From contig NZ_JAANAT010000001.1 of NCBI RefSeq assembly GCF_011089895.1, positions 744,001 through 808,000 of the forward strand: a stretch of DNA of 64,000 nucleotides, read 5' to 3'. The notes under the pieces were generated by a model, which ran no database searches, was not told the origin of the DNA, and saw only the letters and a program-made list of their open reading frames with translations. Both the position numbers and the translations under genes were made by a program. How positions within the stretch are numbered: position 1 is the first letter of the stretch; every line of letters begins with the position of its first letter. Shown one piece after another: positions 43,604 through 52,879 of this stretch. The DNA is from Mucilaginibacter inviolabilis. GTDB lineage: Bacteria > Bacteroidota > Bacteroidia > Sphingobacteriales > Sphingobacteriaceae.

Positions 43604-45157
43604 TTGACCTGGTGAGGTGTTCTTTTTAATGGTATTATTGCGAATAAACAGGAATGACATCAAAGCACCTAAAAAAGCAAGCAAAGCGGATAGCTGCATC
43701 ACACGGGAATAAACACTAATAAAACCTGAACGATACAGCTTTTTGATAGCCTGCTGGTCATGAGTATGGAAGCCAGCCGGTACTTTGGCATCGCCCAGGT
43801 TGGTGGCTTGTGCCATCACCGTTTGTTTTTGTTTTTCATTTAAGGGGATGTGCTGAATGTCCTGCTGCAAGGCCCCGGTAAAAAGCAGAACGGCCAAAGC
43901 TCCTAAAATAGCATTGGCGAAAACATTGGCAATACGCGAAAGCGCATTGTTCACCCCAGAAGCGGTTCCCGAAAAATGATCACTTACCGAACCCATAACA
44001 GCAGCCGTAAGTGGCGCCACCGTGAATGACATGCCGGTGCCGAAAATAATAATGCCCGGGAAAAAGGTGGTCCAATAATCTGCGGGGCCATGGGTTTGTC
44101 CAACAAAAGATAGAATGAACAAGCCAATACCGGCAGTTGCCGGGCCGCATATCAGTAATAATCTGGGGCCGTGTTTGTCTGCAATTCCCCCCGCAAAACG
44201 GGCCATCCCAATCATCAATATAGTAAAAGGCAGAAAAGTAAGGCCCGATTGCAGTTGGCTGTAGCCCTGTGCCTGTACCAGGTTGAGCGAAAGAAACAAC
44301 ATAGCAGCGCTAAGCCCTGCATACAGGAAAAAAGTAAGCAGGTTAACCCCGCTAAAAGTCATATTTTTAAATAATGTTAAGGGCATCATAGGATGCTTGC
44401 TTTTACTTTCGATAAAGATAAAAGCAGCCAACAGTACCGCACCCAAGGTTAATGAAGTATAAACCTGCCAATTCCCAAAACCCATTGCCGGTGCCCTCAA
44501 AAAGCCAAAGGTAAGTGAAGCCAGACCAAGTGCTATGGAGATAGCCCCCGGGAAATCAATGGCATGATCGGTATCTTCACTCCGGCTTTCCTTTACTTTA
44601 AACCACAGGATCAAAAGAGCTGCAACACCTATCGGTACATTAATGAAAAATATATAGCGCCACAAACCGGCATCGCCAAAAGCCCCTCCCAAAATAGGGC
44701 CGCCTAAGGTAACCACTGTAGTAAAGGCCGACCAAGTACCGATGGCTTTACCCCGCTCTTTTTCATTAATGGAAGAGGAGATCAGGGATAAGCTCCCAGG
44801 TATCATCAGTGAGCCGCCAATACCCTGCAGCATGCGGAATGCGATAAGCAGTTTTACATCGGGAGCAAAGCCGCAGGTTGCCGAGCCTGCAATAAAAATA
44901 AAGATCCCGGCCATGAAAATCTTTTTCCGGCCCAGTTTATCGCCAAGTGCACCGCCAATCATGATTAGCGCGGCCAGCATCAAAAGATAAGCATTCAGTA
45001 TCCAAAAAAGATCGGTACCGCTGGCATTTAAACTTTTTTGCAGTGAGGGTAACACTACATTTAGTGCAGTGCTATCAATAAAGGCCATAGCCGAAGCCAT
45101 GATGGAGGAAACCATGATCCATTTACCGGCAGAACTGCCTAGTGCTACTGTTGCCAT
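43598..45157 (-). CDS. DHA2-family MFS drug exporter (EmrB/QacA type)
   Basis: From the ATG at 45157 the protein has about 519 residues and 14 hydrophobic helices. Helix 1 carries AFIDSTALNVVLPSL, the DHA2 motif with an acidic residue, and the loop 2-3 motif GGALGDKLGRKK follows. A longer 550-residue frame begins at 45250 but adds an odd extra hydrophobic lead. It should export drugs or metabolites by proton antiport at the inner membrane. It converges with the aminopeptidase gene and has no adaptor gene beside it. Confidence 0.9.
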   Translation of the reverse strand: MATVALGSSAGKWIMVSSIMASAMAFIDSTALNVVLPSLQKSLNASGTDLFWILNAYLLMLAALIMIGGALGDKLGRKKIFMAGIFIFIAGSATCGFAPDVKLLIAFRMLQGIGGSLMIPGSLSLISSSINEKERGKAIGTWSAFTTVVTLGGPILGGAFGDAGLWRYIFFINVPIGVAALLILWFKVKESRSEDTDHAIDFPGAISIALGLASLTFGFLRAPAMGFGNWQVYTSLTLGAVLLAAFIFIESKSKHPMMPLTLFKNMTFSGVNLLTFFLYAGLSAAMLFLSLNLVQAQGYSQLQSGLTFLPFTILMIGMARFAGGIADKHGPRLLLICGPATAGIGLFILSFVGQTHGPADYWTTFFPGIIIFGTGMSFTVAPLTAAVMGSVSDHFSGTASGVNNALSRIANVFANAILGALAVLLFTGALQQDIQHIPLNEKQKQTVMAQATNLGDAKVPAGFHTHDQQAIKKLYRSGFISVYSRVMQLSALLAFLGALMSFLFIRNNTIKKNTSPGQS

Positions 45158-45287
45158 AAAATAGGTTAATGTATACGTAAATGTAGCAAACAGTAAGCAC
45201 AAAAGGATGTAATAAGTGGTGGTGGGATGATTACTTAACAGTAGTAACACATCGAGTGATAGCTATCCTACAAAGGATGCCAAAGGG

Positions 45288-45362
45288 TGTCATGCTGAGC
45301 GCCGTCGAAGCATGGTGGGTAGCCTCTGCGCTCTACCCTTCGACGGCGCTCAGGGTGACAGT
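45288..45362. repeat. CTGAGCGCCGTCGAAG extragenic inverted repeat
   Basis: CTGAGCGCCGTCGAAG (from 45295) reappears inverted as CTTCGACGGCGCTCAG (about 45338-45353), with TGTCA/TGACA at the outer ends. The high GC content is unlike the surrounding DNA. Similar TGTCATGCTGAGC words are common extragenic repeats in Bacteroidota genomes, which suggests a REP-like family. Confidence 0.65.
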
Positions 45363-45415
45363 CCCTTTTTTATTTTAGTAGTATTCTTTCGTTATGTCTT
45401 TTCATCGGCTATTAC

Positions 45416-47818
45416 TCACTTAACTACCCATTCATGTATCCCGGACGAATTGTCTACGGGTAATTGGATTTCCATTCTTAAAGCAATAGTGTTGACCGGT
45501 TCAAATGTTATCGTGTTAAAGGCGTCTTTGCTGATAGTGTACGGAATGGTGTTTTTTACAGGTACCCATTGACCATCTTTCAGGTAAAGTATTTTGTACG
45601 ATGCCGGTATACGGCAACCACCCCAGGGGCCATCATCAAACCAGTAAACTTTTGATTCGCTCACCGTGTGCGCGGTGTCAAAATTATATTGAACATATTC
45701 GCTGGTGTTTTTGGCAGGCCACCAATGCAGGTAGGGATAACTGGCATCCTTGGAGTCGGCTGGTTCATATTGATCCTGAATAGCCGCATACATTTTTGTG
45801 TTTTTTAATGATGATGTTACCTTACTGGTACTTGCTATGGTGGGCGCAGGTTTGGGACGTGCTGCCGAAGCTTCGTAAGGAATCCATACGGTCATTTCGC
45901 TTGGTCCGCGGTTTGCCCAGGCGTAGTAGGGTATAGCTTTTACCTGCTGGTTGGTTTCAAGCAGTTGATCGCTGTTTGTTTGGCGTTTGGTGCTTTTGCC
46001 CGCCGCACTTATCACATCAACACCATTGAGCAGATCGGCATGGTAATTTGCATTGGCGATGGCGTTTGTATCAACCATAATGTTTTGTACCAGGCTGTCT
46101 TTATTATCCGGCCCTTCCAAACAGTACACAACCGGCCCGCGTTCAAAGGCAAAACGATTCCTGTCATCCTTAATCAAGGGGTTGGCCAATACCTTTTCTG
46201 TTTTCATTGGCAATAAAAGAGAAACCTGATCGCCTTTTTTCCAGGTTCGTTTTAACACGGCATAGCCTTTTTCGGTAACAAATGATTGCGGTTTACCGTT
46301 GATGGATAGCATCACCGGCAATACTTTTTTATCCATAAAAGTATACAGGTTACCCGGTACCGGTTGCTGTTTGGCCCAGCCCGGTATGCGTACCCTTAAA
46401 GTAAACTCAAAGGCTTTCTCCGGGTTAACCGTGATATCAACTTTACCTTTCCAGGGATAGTCTGTAGTTTGTATAATATTTACATTGCCCGATGTCAGTT
46501 TGATACTGCTGGAATTACCCATAAATAGATTGATATACAGGTTGTTTTTGTTTTTTGCATACACATAACCCGGCAGCGATGGTAAAAAGCGGGTCATATT
46601 GCTGATACAGCAGGCGCAGCTGATCCATGCACTACGCTCGTGCTGCGACATGGATGCCAGCGGATTAGGATAAAAAAAACGGTCGCCGCTTAAAGAAACA
46701 CCAGAAAGCAGGCCATTGTAAAGTGTTCTTTCCAATACGTCGATATATTTCGAATCGCCATGCAGCAAAAACATCCTGCTGTTCCAGTATACATTGCCAA
46801 TGGCCGCACAGGTTTCGGCATAGGCCGACATATTCGGGAGTTGGTAAGCATCGCCAAAAGCTTCTCCGTCAGCGTTGGCTCCTATGCCACCTGTGAGGTA
46901 TAATTTTTTGTTAACCACATCTCCCCATATATCATCAATAGCGGTTAAATATTTAGTATCGCCGGTTAGGGCAGCAATATCTGCCATGCCGGTATACATG
47001 TAGGCTGCTCTTACGGCATGCCCTTCGGCTTCGTGCTGATCGACTACTTTTTTATTGGCCTGGTTGTATACCTCGCCTTTAGGGCCGCGCACATCCAGGA
47101 AAAATTTAGCCAGATCGAGATATTGCTTGTTGCCGGTAACCCGGTACATTTTTGATAGACCAATTTCTACTATCTGGTGACCTGGATACTCTTCCAGTTT
47201 ACCCGGGCCGAAAACTTTAACCAGCAGATCGGCATTTTTTATGGCGATGTTAAGCAGACTGCGTTTCCCGGTAGCCAGGTAATGGGCAACAGCAGCCTCG
47301 TACAAGTGCCCGCAATTATACAGTTCATGGCTCAGCACCTGCTCTTGTTCCCAACGTTTGGTGCCTATCCATTTATTGGGATGTTTGGCATTGATGCTGC
47401 GGAAGGTGTACAGGTAGCCATCAGGTTCCTGCGCGTCGCCAATGATGCTGATCAGGCTATCAATATATTTATCCAGTTGAGGGTTAGCTTTATTTTGCAT
47501 GGAGTATGAAGCTCCTTCAATAGCTTTATACACATCGGTATCATCAAATGGATATTCGGTTACCTTATCGCCGTCGAGCTTTTTGGCGGCTCTTAAAAAG
47601 TTATCCATACGTCCGTTTGCCTTGCATTGTGCCAAAACATAGGGTATAGTTACATTAGCATTCACATCCATTTTGGGCCGCCAGAAATGATCATTCACGT
47701 GCACACTGGTGAAGGCCACGGGTTGTATAGGATAATCCTTTTGTTGTGAAATAGCCGGGTGTGAAAATGCTATAGTGAATAATGATAACACGCAGGCCGC
47801 TTTCCTTTTCTTGATCAT
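45416..47818 (-). CDS. secreted GH127-type beta-L-arabinofuranosidase
   Basis: From ATG 47818 the product has 800 residues and a signal peptide ending SHPAISQQ. An upstream ATG at 47842 is possible. The (alpha/alpha)6 domain matches GH127 (formerly DUF1680): WEQEQVLSHELYNCGHLYEAAVAHY, GHAVRAAYMYTG, AETCAAIGNVYWN and SCACCISNMTRFLP. The Glu and zinc-ligand/nucleophile Cys residues sit in the last two. A beta-sandwich and an extra C-terminal domain (about residues 680-800, carbohydrate-binding-like) follow. It removes beta-L-arabinofuranose from plant glycans. No SusCD partner is adjacent. Confidence 0.88.
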   Translation of the reverse strand: MIKKRKAACVLSLFTIAFSHPAISQQKDYPIQPVAFTSVHVNDHFWRPKMDVNANVTIPYVLAQCKANGRMDNFLRAAKKLDGDKVTEYPFDDTDVYKAIEGASYSMQNKANPQLDKYIDSLISIIGDAQEPDGYLYTFRSINAKHPNKWIGTKRWEQEQVLSHELYNCGHLYEAAVAHYLATGKRSLLNIAIKNADLLVKVFGPGKLEEYPGHQIVEIGLSKMYRVTGNKQYLDLAKFFLDVRGPKGEVYNQANKKVVDQHEAEGHAVRAAYMYTGMADIAALTGDTKYLTAIDDIWGDVVNKKLYLTGGIGANADGEAFGDAYQLPNMSAYAETCAAIGNVYWNSRMFLLHGDSKYIDVLERTLYNGLLSGVSLSGDRFFYPNPLASMSQHERSAWISCACCISNMTRFLPSLPGYVYAKNKNNLYINLFMGNSSSIKLTSGNVNIIQTTDYPWKGKVDITVNPEKAFEFTLRVRIPGWAKQQPVPGNLYTFMDKKVLPVMLSINGKPQSFVTEKGYAVLKRTWKKGDQVSLLLPMKTEKVLANPLIKDDRNRFAFERGPVVYCLEGPDNKDSLVQNIMVDTNAIANANYHADLLNGVDVISAAGKSTKRQTNSDQLLETNQQVKAIPYYAWANRGPSEMTVWIPYEASAARPKPAPTIASTSKVTSSLKNTKMYAAIQDQYEPADSKDASYPYLHWWPAKNTSEYVQYNFDTAHTVSESKVYWFDDGPWGGCRIPASYKILYLKDGQWVPVKNTIPYTISKDAFNTITFEPVNTIALRMEIQLPVDNSSGIHEWVVK

Positions 47819-47929
47819 ACGCTTGAGTTTACAGATATGCACAGTAAAGCTACAGGTACGTACAGAAATATTATAGATGATAATTTGCAGGGTGATAACC
47901 GGATTTTACCCCATTTTGCTGTCAGTATA

Positions 47930-48225
47930 TTGCTCACATATATTTAGTATATTTGTAGGTAACGGCCCGCTTGTATGATAAAAATACAAGCGGGCCGTTC
48001 TGGTTAAGTCCAAAAGAGAACAAAAATAGCCTGTTTTTGAGTTAGTTATTTGATAGTCAATTGTTTAATACTTTTTAAAGTTTTAAAAACTCATCAAAAC
48101 CGCGCTGTAATTTGTTAAAAAGTGTTAAAATGATGTTTTTTCGATCAATTTTAGGCCCTTTTTGCCCCGTTTTTGACCGGAAATTTGTTAAAATTTAAGG
48201 TTTAAAAAGTTTTTTGCATCATGAT
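47930..48225 (+). ncRNA. candidate structured intergenic RNA / repeat element, copy B
   Basis: TATATTTG at 47948-47955 is followed at 5 bases by a perfect 16-base hairpin (47961-47976 with 47984-47999, loop GATAAAA). It shares the outer AACGGCC/GGCCGTT pairs with copy A while the inner pairs differ but remain complementary. The block 48061-48215 matches 8131-8285 nearly base for base, including TGTTAAAAAG, TGTTAAAATG, TGTTAAAATT and the closing pair ACTTTTTAAA/GTTTAAAAAGT. The GH127 gene reads away to the left, and the deaminase gene has its own promoter downstream, so the element appears to be an independent transcript or repeat. Confidence 0.55.
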
Positions 48226-48316
48226 TTATCACGGTGTAGATATTAAAATTGGTTTATAGGATAAAATATGGTTAGTACCTGTTAAATTACTGACTTATTC
48301 ATATGGCATGTCGGTC

Positions 48317-48324
48317 TAATTTTG
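48317..48324 (+). promoter_or_regulatory. -7 box (TAATTTTG) of the hydroxyproline-type gene cluster
   Basis: TAATTTTG fits TAnnTTTG and ends 16 bases before the deaminase start codon, giving a short leader. It is downstream of the copy B element and separate from it. Confidence 0.5.
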
Positions 48325-48340
48325 TAAAAAACATTTAGAA

Positions 48341-49279
48341 ATGATAGCATTTGATTGGAAAGGTGTATTTCCTGCTGTAACTACCAAGTTTACTGATAAC
48401 GACGAACTGGATTTTAAAGCTTTTGATATCAACTTAAACGCTCAACTGGAAGCCGGTGTTGATGGTTTTATACTAGGCGGATCTTTAGGTGAAGCAAGTG
48501 TACTAAGCGATCAGGAAAAATATGACCTGCTTGCCCACACCGTGGATTTTGTGGATGGTAAAGTACCTGTGATACTCAATATCGCGGAGCAAACAACCAA
48601 AGCGGCCGTTATCTGCGCACAAAAAGCGTTGGACAATGGCGCTGATGGCTTAATGCTATTGCCGCCAATGCGTTACAACAGTGAAGAACGTGAAACCATA
48701 ACTTATATCAGTACCATTGCCAAAAGCACGCCGCTACCGATCATGATATACAATAATCCTGTTGATTACAAGGTAGAAATCACGCTGGATATGTTTGAGC
48801 AGCTTGCCGCCTACCAAAACATACAGGCAGTAAAGGAATCAACCCGTAACGTGTCAAACGTAACCCGTATGATCAATCGCTTTGGTGACAGGTTTAAAAT
48901 ATTAACAGGTGTTGATCCTTTGGCAATGGAAAGCCTGGTTATGGGCGCAGATGGTTGGGTAGCCGGATTGGTTGATGCTTTCCCCAGGGAAACGGTGGCC
49001 ATTTATCGTTTGGTTAAGGCTAAAAGATATGATGAGGCATTGGCTATTTACCGCTGGTTTTTACCGGTGCTGGAATTGGATATTCACCCTAAGCTGGTAC
49101 AATACATTAAACTGGCAGAAGTAGCTACGGGCATAGGTACCGAAAATGTGCGTGCCCCGCGTTTACCTTTAGTAGGTGCTGAGCGCGAAAAAGTTCAAAA
49201 GATCATCAGCGACGCGCTTGCTGTCCGTCCGGTATTGCCAGTAGGCAGCTGGGGCAAACTAAGCGAGGTTGCGTTATAA
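48341..49279 (+). CDS. DapA-family lyase/deaminase, probable pyrroline-4-hydroxy-2-carboxylate deaminase
   Basis: The 312-residue protein is a class I aldolase of the DapA family: GVFPAVTTKF at the start, GSLGEASVLSDQEK, Tyr137 in IMIYNNP, and the Schiff-base Lys165 in AVKESTRN. Family members include dihydrodipicolinate synthase, but the next gene is a hydroxyproline epimerase and the third a D-amino-acid oxidase-like enzyme. That matches the hydroxyproline route in which this type deaminates 1-pyrroline-4-hydroxy-2-carboxylate to 2-oxoglutarate semialdehyde. The specific function is an inference from context; the fold is certain. Confidence 0.78.
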   Translation: MIAFDWKGVFPAVTTKFTDNDELDFKAFDINLNAQLEAGVDGFILGGSLGEASVLSDQEKYDLLAHTVDFVDGKVPVILNIAEQTTKAAVICAQKALDNGADGLMLLPPMRYNSEERETITYISTIAKSTPLPIMIYNNPVDYKVEITLDMFEQLAAYQNIQAVKESTRNVSNVTRMINRFGDRFKILTGVDPLAMESLVMGADGWVAGLVDAFPRETVAIYRLVKAKRYDEALAIYRWFLPVLELDIHPKLVQYIKLAEVATGIGTENVRAPRLPLVGAEREKVQKIISDALAVRPVLPVGSWGKLSEVAL

Positions 49280-49287
49280 TACAACAT

Positions 49288-50289
49288 ATGGCCAGTAAAA
49301 CTTTTTTCTGTATAGATGCACATACCTGCGGCAACCCGGTGAGGTTAGTAGCTGGAGGTGGCCCGACCCTGAAAGGCAACAATATGAGCCAAAAACGCCA
49401 ACATTTTTTGAAGGAGTATGACTGGATCAGGACGGGCTTAATGTTTGAGCCCCGGGGGCATGATATGATGTCGGGAAGCATTCTTTATCCACCTCATGAT
49501 CCTGAAAACGATGTGGCGGTTTTGTTTATTGAAACCAGCGGATGTTTACCTATGTGCGGTCATGGCACTATCGGAACTATTACTATAGCTGTAGAAGAGG
49601 GCTTGATACAACCTAAAGTGCCTGGTATTATACGTATGGAAGCACCTGCGGGCCTGGTTTTAATTGAATATAAACAGGAGGGCAAAAAGGTTACCTCGGT
49701 AAAGCTCAAAAACGTAGCTGCATATCTTGCAGCAACAGATCTGCAGGTAGAGTGCCCGGACCTGGGTATGCTCACTATCGATGTATCCTACGGCGGAAAT
49801 TACTATGCTATAGTTGATCCGCAGCCTAATTTCAGTGGCATCGAACATTATACCGCCGGGCAATTAGTGGCCTGGAGTCAGGTGCTACGCAAGCGCATTA
49901 ATGAAAAATATGAATTCATTCATCCGCAGGATCCCACTATAAATACCTGTACCCATATCCTTTGGGCCGGGGCTACCTTATCTGATGATGCCACAGCCAG
50001 AAATGCCGTATTTTATGGCGATAAAGCTATAGATAGATCACCCTGCGGTACGGGCACATCTGCCCGTATGGCGCAATGGTACGCCAAAGGAAAGCTACAG
50101 GTTGGTGAGTCATTTATACATGAAAGTATCATAGGTAGTAAATTTACGGGCAGGGTAGAAGAGGTCGTTAAGATCAATGATATAGATGCCATTATCCCAA
50201 GTGTGGAAGGTTGGGCCAAAGTTTACGGCTACAATACCATCAAGATAGACGATGACGATCCCTACGCACACGGATTCCAGGTGATATAA
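49288..50289 (+). CDS. 4-hydroxyproline 2-epimerase (proline racemase family)
   Basis: The 333-residue enzyme has both catalytic cysteines of the family: Cys90 in PMCGHGTIG and Cys253 in RSPCGTGTSAR. The two-Cys pattern marks an epimerase or racemase rather than a dehydratase, where the second is Thr. It would interconvert trans-4-hydroxy-L-proline and cis-4-hydroxy-D-proline. Proline racemase itself is less likely because of the neighbouring deaminase-type gene 8 bases upstream and the oxidase gene downstream. Confidence 0.88.
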   Translation: MASKTFFCIDAHTCGNPVRLVAGGGPTLKGNNMSQKRQHFLKEYDWIRTGLMFEPRGHDMMSGSILYPPHDPENDVAVLFIETSGCLPMCGHGTIGTITIAVEEGLIQPKVPGIIRMEAPAGLVLIEYKQEGKKVTSVKLKNVAAYLAATDLQVECPDLGMLTIDVSYGGNYYAIVDPQPNFSGIEHYTAGQLVAWSQVLRKRINEKYEFIHPQDPTINTCTHILWAGATLSDDATARNAVFYGDKAIDRSPCGTGTSARMAQWYAKGKLQVGESFIHESIIGSKFTGRVEEVVKINDIDAIIPSVEGWAKVYGYNTIKIDDDDPYAHGFQVI

Positions 50290-50338
50290 TCGGTTTTATT
50301 TTCTAAAATCAAATATTTCAATAGTTCAAAATACAATT

Positions 50339-51580
50339 ATGGCTAAAGTGCTGATTATTGGCGGTGGGATCGTTGGCTTAAGTTCCGCTTATTATTTACA
50401 TAAAGCCGGGCATCAGGTTACCGTGATTGATAAAGGGGATATGACTGACAGTTGTTCCTACGGAAATGCCGGAATGATTGTACCGAGTCATTTTATACCT
50501 CTGGCAACGCCGGGTATGGTGAGCCAGGGTATCCGCTGGATGTTTAGCAGTAAAAGCCCGTTTTATGTGAAACCATCATTAAATCCGGAGCTAATATCAT
50601 GGGGGCTTCAGTTTTTAAAAAAAGCGAATGCCGAGCATGTAGAAAAGTCGGCTATACCTTTAACAGAGCTTTCATTACTTAGTAAGAAGCTTTATCAAGA
50701 GCTGAGTAAGGAGCCCGGTTTTGAATTTGACCTGGTTGAAAAGGGTATCCTGATGTTTTATAAAACCGAAAAAGCAGGTGAAGAAGAAGCCCACATGGCT
50801 GAAAAGGGTAGGCAGCTTGGTCTGGATATGAAAGTACTTAGTCCCGCCGATTGCTTGAAGCTTCAACCCAAACTTAACCTGGATGTATTAGGAGCAGTGC
50901 ATTATGGTTGCGATGCCCACCTTTCGCCCAATAAGCTCATGGCTGCTTTATTAAAATATCTACGGGCTGCGGGTGTTAATTTAATTACTAATAAAGAAGT
51001 CACAAAAATAGAAACCTCAAATGGGAAAATAAGTCGTGTATGGTCATTCGGGGAAGAATTTACGGCCGATGAATATGTGGTAGCAGGTGGCTCATGGTCG
51101 CCTTCAATAGGGAAATTGTTAGGGTTGAAAATTTTGCTGATGCCGGGTAAGGGTTACTCTTTTAATGTTCAGGATAATGCCGGAATGATGCAAATTCCAG
51201 CATTGCTGGCCGAAGCCAGGGTGGCTATTACGCCCATGAACGGTGGCTTACGTTACGGCGGGACGATGGAGCTTGACCGAATCAATAACCGGGTAAATAT
51301 GAACAGGGTAAAAGGTATAGTAGAATCTGTACCGAAATACTTTCCCGGGATTAAACCAGCTATTCCGCAGCAAAAAGATATATGGTTTGGTTTCAGGCCA
51401 TCATCTGCCGATGGATTGCCTTATATAGGTAGAAGTAATAAATACTCCAACCTTATTATAGCCACCGGGCATGGCATGATGGGTTTAAGTTTAGGTGCTG
51501 CAACAGGTTTATTGGTAACCGAAGTTATTTCGGGCAAATCAACATCAATCAATATCACTGAGTTTGCTCCTGACAGATAG
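50339..51580 (+). CDS. FAD-dependent D-amino-acid oxidase-type enzyme, probable cis-4-hydroxy-D-proline oxidase
   Basis: The 413-residue protein opens with the Rossmann FAD motif VLIIGGGIVGLSSAYYL and a Glu/Asp-type ribose contact in VIDKGD. The DadA/DAO-type body contains PTPELISWG-like and FGFRPSSADGLPYIGRS segments and ends in an ATGHGMMGLSLGAATG loop. It would oxidise cis-4-hydroxy-D-proline to the pyrroline that the DapA-type enzyme then deaminates. The three genes are co-directional with small gaps. Other D-amino acids remain possible substrates. Confidence 0.82.
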   Translation: MAKVLIIGGGIVGLSSAYYLHKAGHQVTVIDKGDMTDSCSYGNAGMIVPSHFIPLATPGMVSQGIRWMFSSKSPFYVKPSLNPELISWGLQFLKKANAEHVEKSAIPLTELSLLSKKLYQELSKEPGFEFDLVEKGILMFYKTEKAGEEEAHMAEKGRQLGLDMKVLSPADCLKLQPKLNLDVLGAVHYGCDAHLSPNKLMAALLKYLRAAGVNLITNKEVTKIETSNGKISRVWSFGEEFTADEYVVAGGSWSPSIGKLLGLKILLMPGKGYSFNVQDNAGMMQIPALLAEARVAITPMNGGLRYGGTMELDRINNRVNMNRVKGIVESVPKYFPGIKPAIPQQKDIWFGFRPSSADGLPYIGRSNKYSNLIIATGHGMMGLSLGAATGLLVTEVISGKSTSINITEFAPDR

Positions 51581-51616
51581 AATAGATTCCCAATTTTATA
51601 CTTTTATCGGAAAAAC

Positions 51617-51673
51617 ATTTAAATCATAAATTTATAATTGTTCTATAAACAATTATAAATTTATGATTTAAAT
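51617..51673. repeat. 26-base perfect A+T-rich hairpin after the oxidase gene
   Basis: Arms 51617-51642 and 51648-51673 are exactly complementary over 26 bases around a 5-base loop (CTATA). The sequence is almost wholly A/T and has internal sub-palindromes. It lies between the oxidase stop and the AraC gene. It is not a classical terminator because no T run follows the stem and it lacks GC pairs, but it is far longer than expected by chance. Confidence 0.6.
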
Positions 51674-51865
51674 ACGTATTCTTGTGTTTTTTAAAATTGT
51701 ATTTTTAACAATAAAAACAAACTAAATATCAACTTTGCAAAGCTATTTTTAGTGGCCTATCACAATAAATTAGCAAATAATAACCAGATATTATCCTGTT
51801 ATTCTAGATTATTAGCTTTTTAAGTTAAGTAAATGTAAATTCAGGAAGAATTAACTCATATCAAG

Positions 51866-52768
51866 ATGAAAGTTTTACAATTTACCATCCCGTTGCCGCA
51901 TGATAAAAGTGTGATAGTGGAAAAAGTTTGTTTACCTCATCATTATCCATATTTGCACCGGCATAAAGAAATCCAGATCACCTGGATACGGCAAGGTGAG
52001 GGAACTTTAATAGCCGGAAACAATATGCATGATTATTCGGCTGGAGATGTGTTTTTTTTGGGATCAAATTTACCGCATCTATTTAAAAGCAATCCTGAGT
52101 ATTTTGCAAATAATACCAATAAACAAGTAGAAGCTTTAACCATATTTTTTGATCCGGAAGGTACCCTGGCCTCTTTTTTTGATCTGCCGGAGATGACTCA
52201 GGGCAGGATATTTATGCAGCAGCACCAGCAAGGATTTAAAATTCCAGATGGCAGTGCTGATGAGATATCACAAATAATGACTACTTTAAAAGCTGCTTCA
52301 GGGTCTGATCAGTTGGTACAATTTTTATACTTGCTTAAGGGATTAACCAACTTAAAAGAAAAACTAGATCCGTTATCAACTTACGGTAATCTCCCCGGTA
52401 TTACCGAAAATGAGGGTATACGTATTGGGAAAATTTACAATTTTATTATGCGGCATTACAGCGATCCCATTACGCTGGAAGATGTAGCCAAAGTAGCTTA
52501 TATGACGCCTGAATCATTTTGCCGCTATTTTAAAAAACACACAGGTCATACTTTTATTTCATTTTTGAATGAGATCAGAATCAACGAAGCTTGTAAAAGA
52601 TTGATTGCTCATAAATTTGAAAGTATCAACTCTATCGCTTATAAATGCGGATTTAACAGTATTACCAATTTTAACCGGGTATTTAAATTTGTTATTGGCA
52701 GCTCCCCGCGAGGCTATCTGGATACTTACAATAATAATTTAGTAAACCTGAACAGGGTTGCCAGTTAA
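51866..52768 (+). CDS. AraC-family transcriptional regulator (cupin type)
   Basis: The 300-residue product has an N-terminal cupin-like ligand domain (HRHKEIQITWIRQGEGTL with HDYSAGDVFFL) and a C-terminal AraC double helix-turn-helix (about residues 200-295) with TLEDVAKVAYMTPESFCRYFKKHTG and INSIAYKCGFNSITNFNRVFK. It may control the hydroxyproline-type genes upstream or the two secreted carbohydrate-active genes downstream. The gap of over 280 bases to the oxidase contains a long hairpin, so it is probably not in the same operon. Confidence 0.92.
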   Translation: MKVLQFTIPLPHDKSVIVEKVCLPHHYPYLHRHKEIQITWIRQGEGTLIAGNNMHDYSAGDVFFLGSNLPHLFKSNPEYFANNTNKQVEALTIFFDPEGTLASFFDLPEMTQGRIFMQQHQQGFKIPDGSADEISQIMTTLKAASGSDQLVQFLYLLKGLTNLKEKLDPLSTYGNLPGITENEGIRIGKIYNFIMRHYSDPITLEDVAKVAYMTPESFCRYFKKHTGHTFISFLNEIRINEACKRLIAHKFESINSIAYKCGFNSITNFNRVFKFVIGSSPRGYLDTYNNNLVNLNRVAS

Positions 52769-52879
52769 AAACATAAAAGGAAATTTGTGTTTTCTGAAAA
52801 GACAGACAAGGATAGTGAGTACTTTAGCTATTGTTACATTAGCCTAAACCATTATAACGCTATTCTGTAACCTGTTTTA

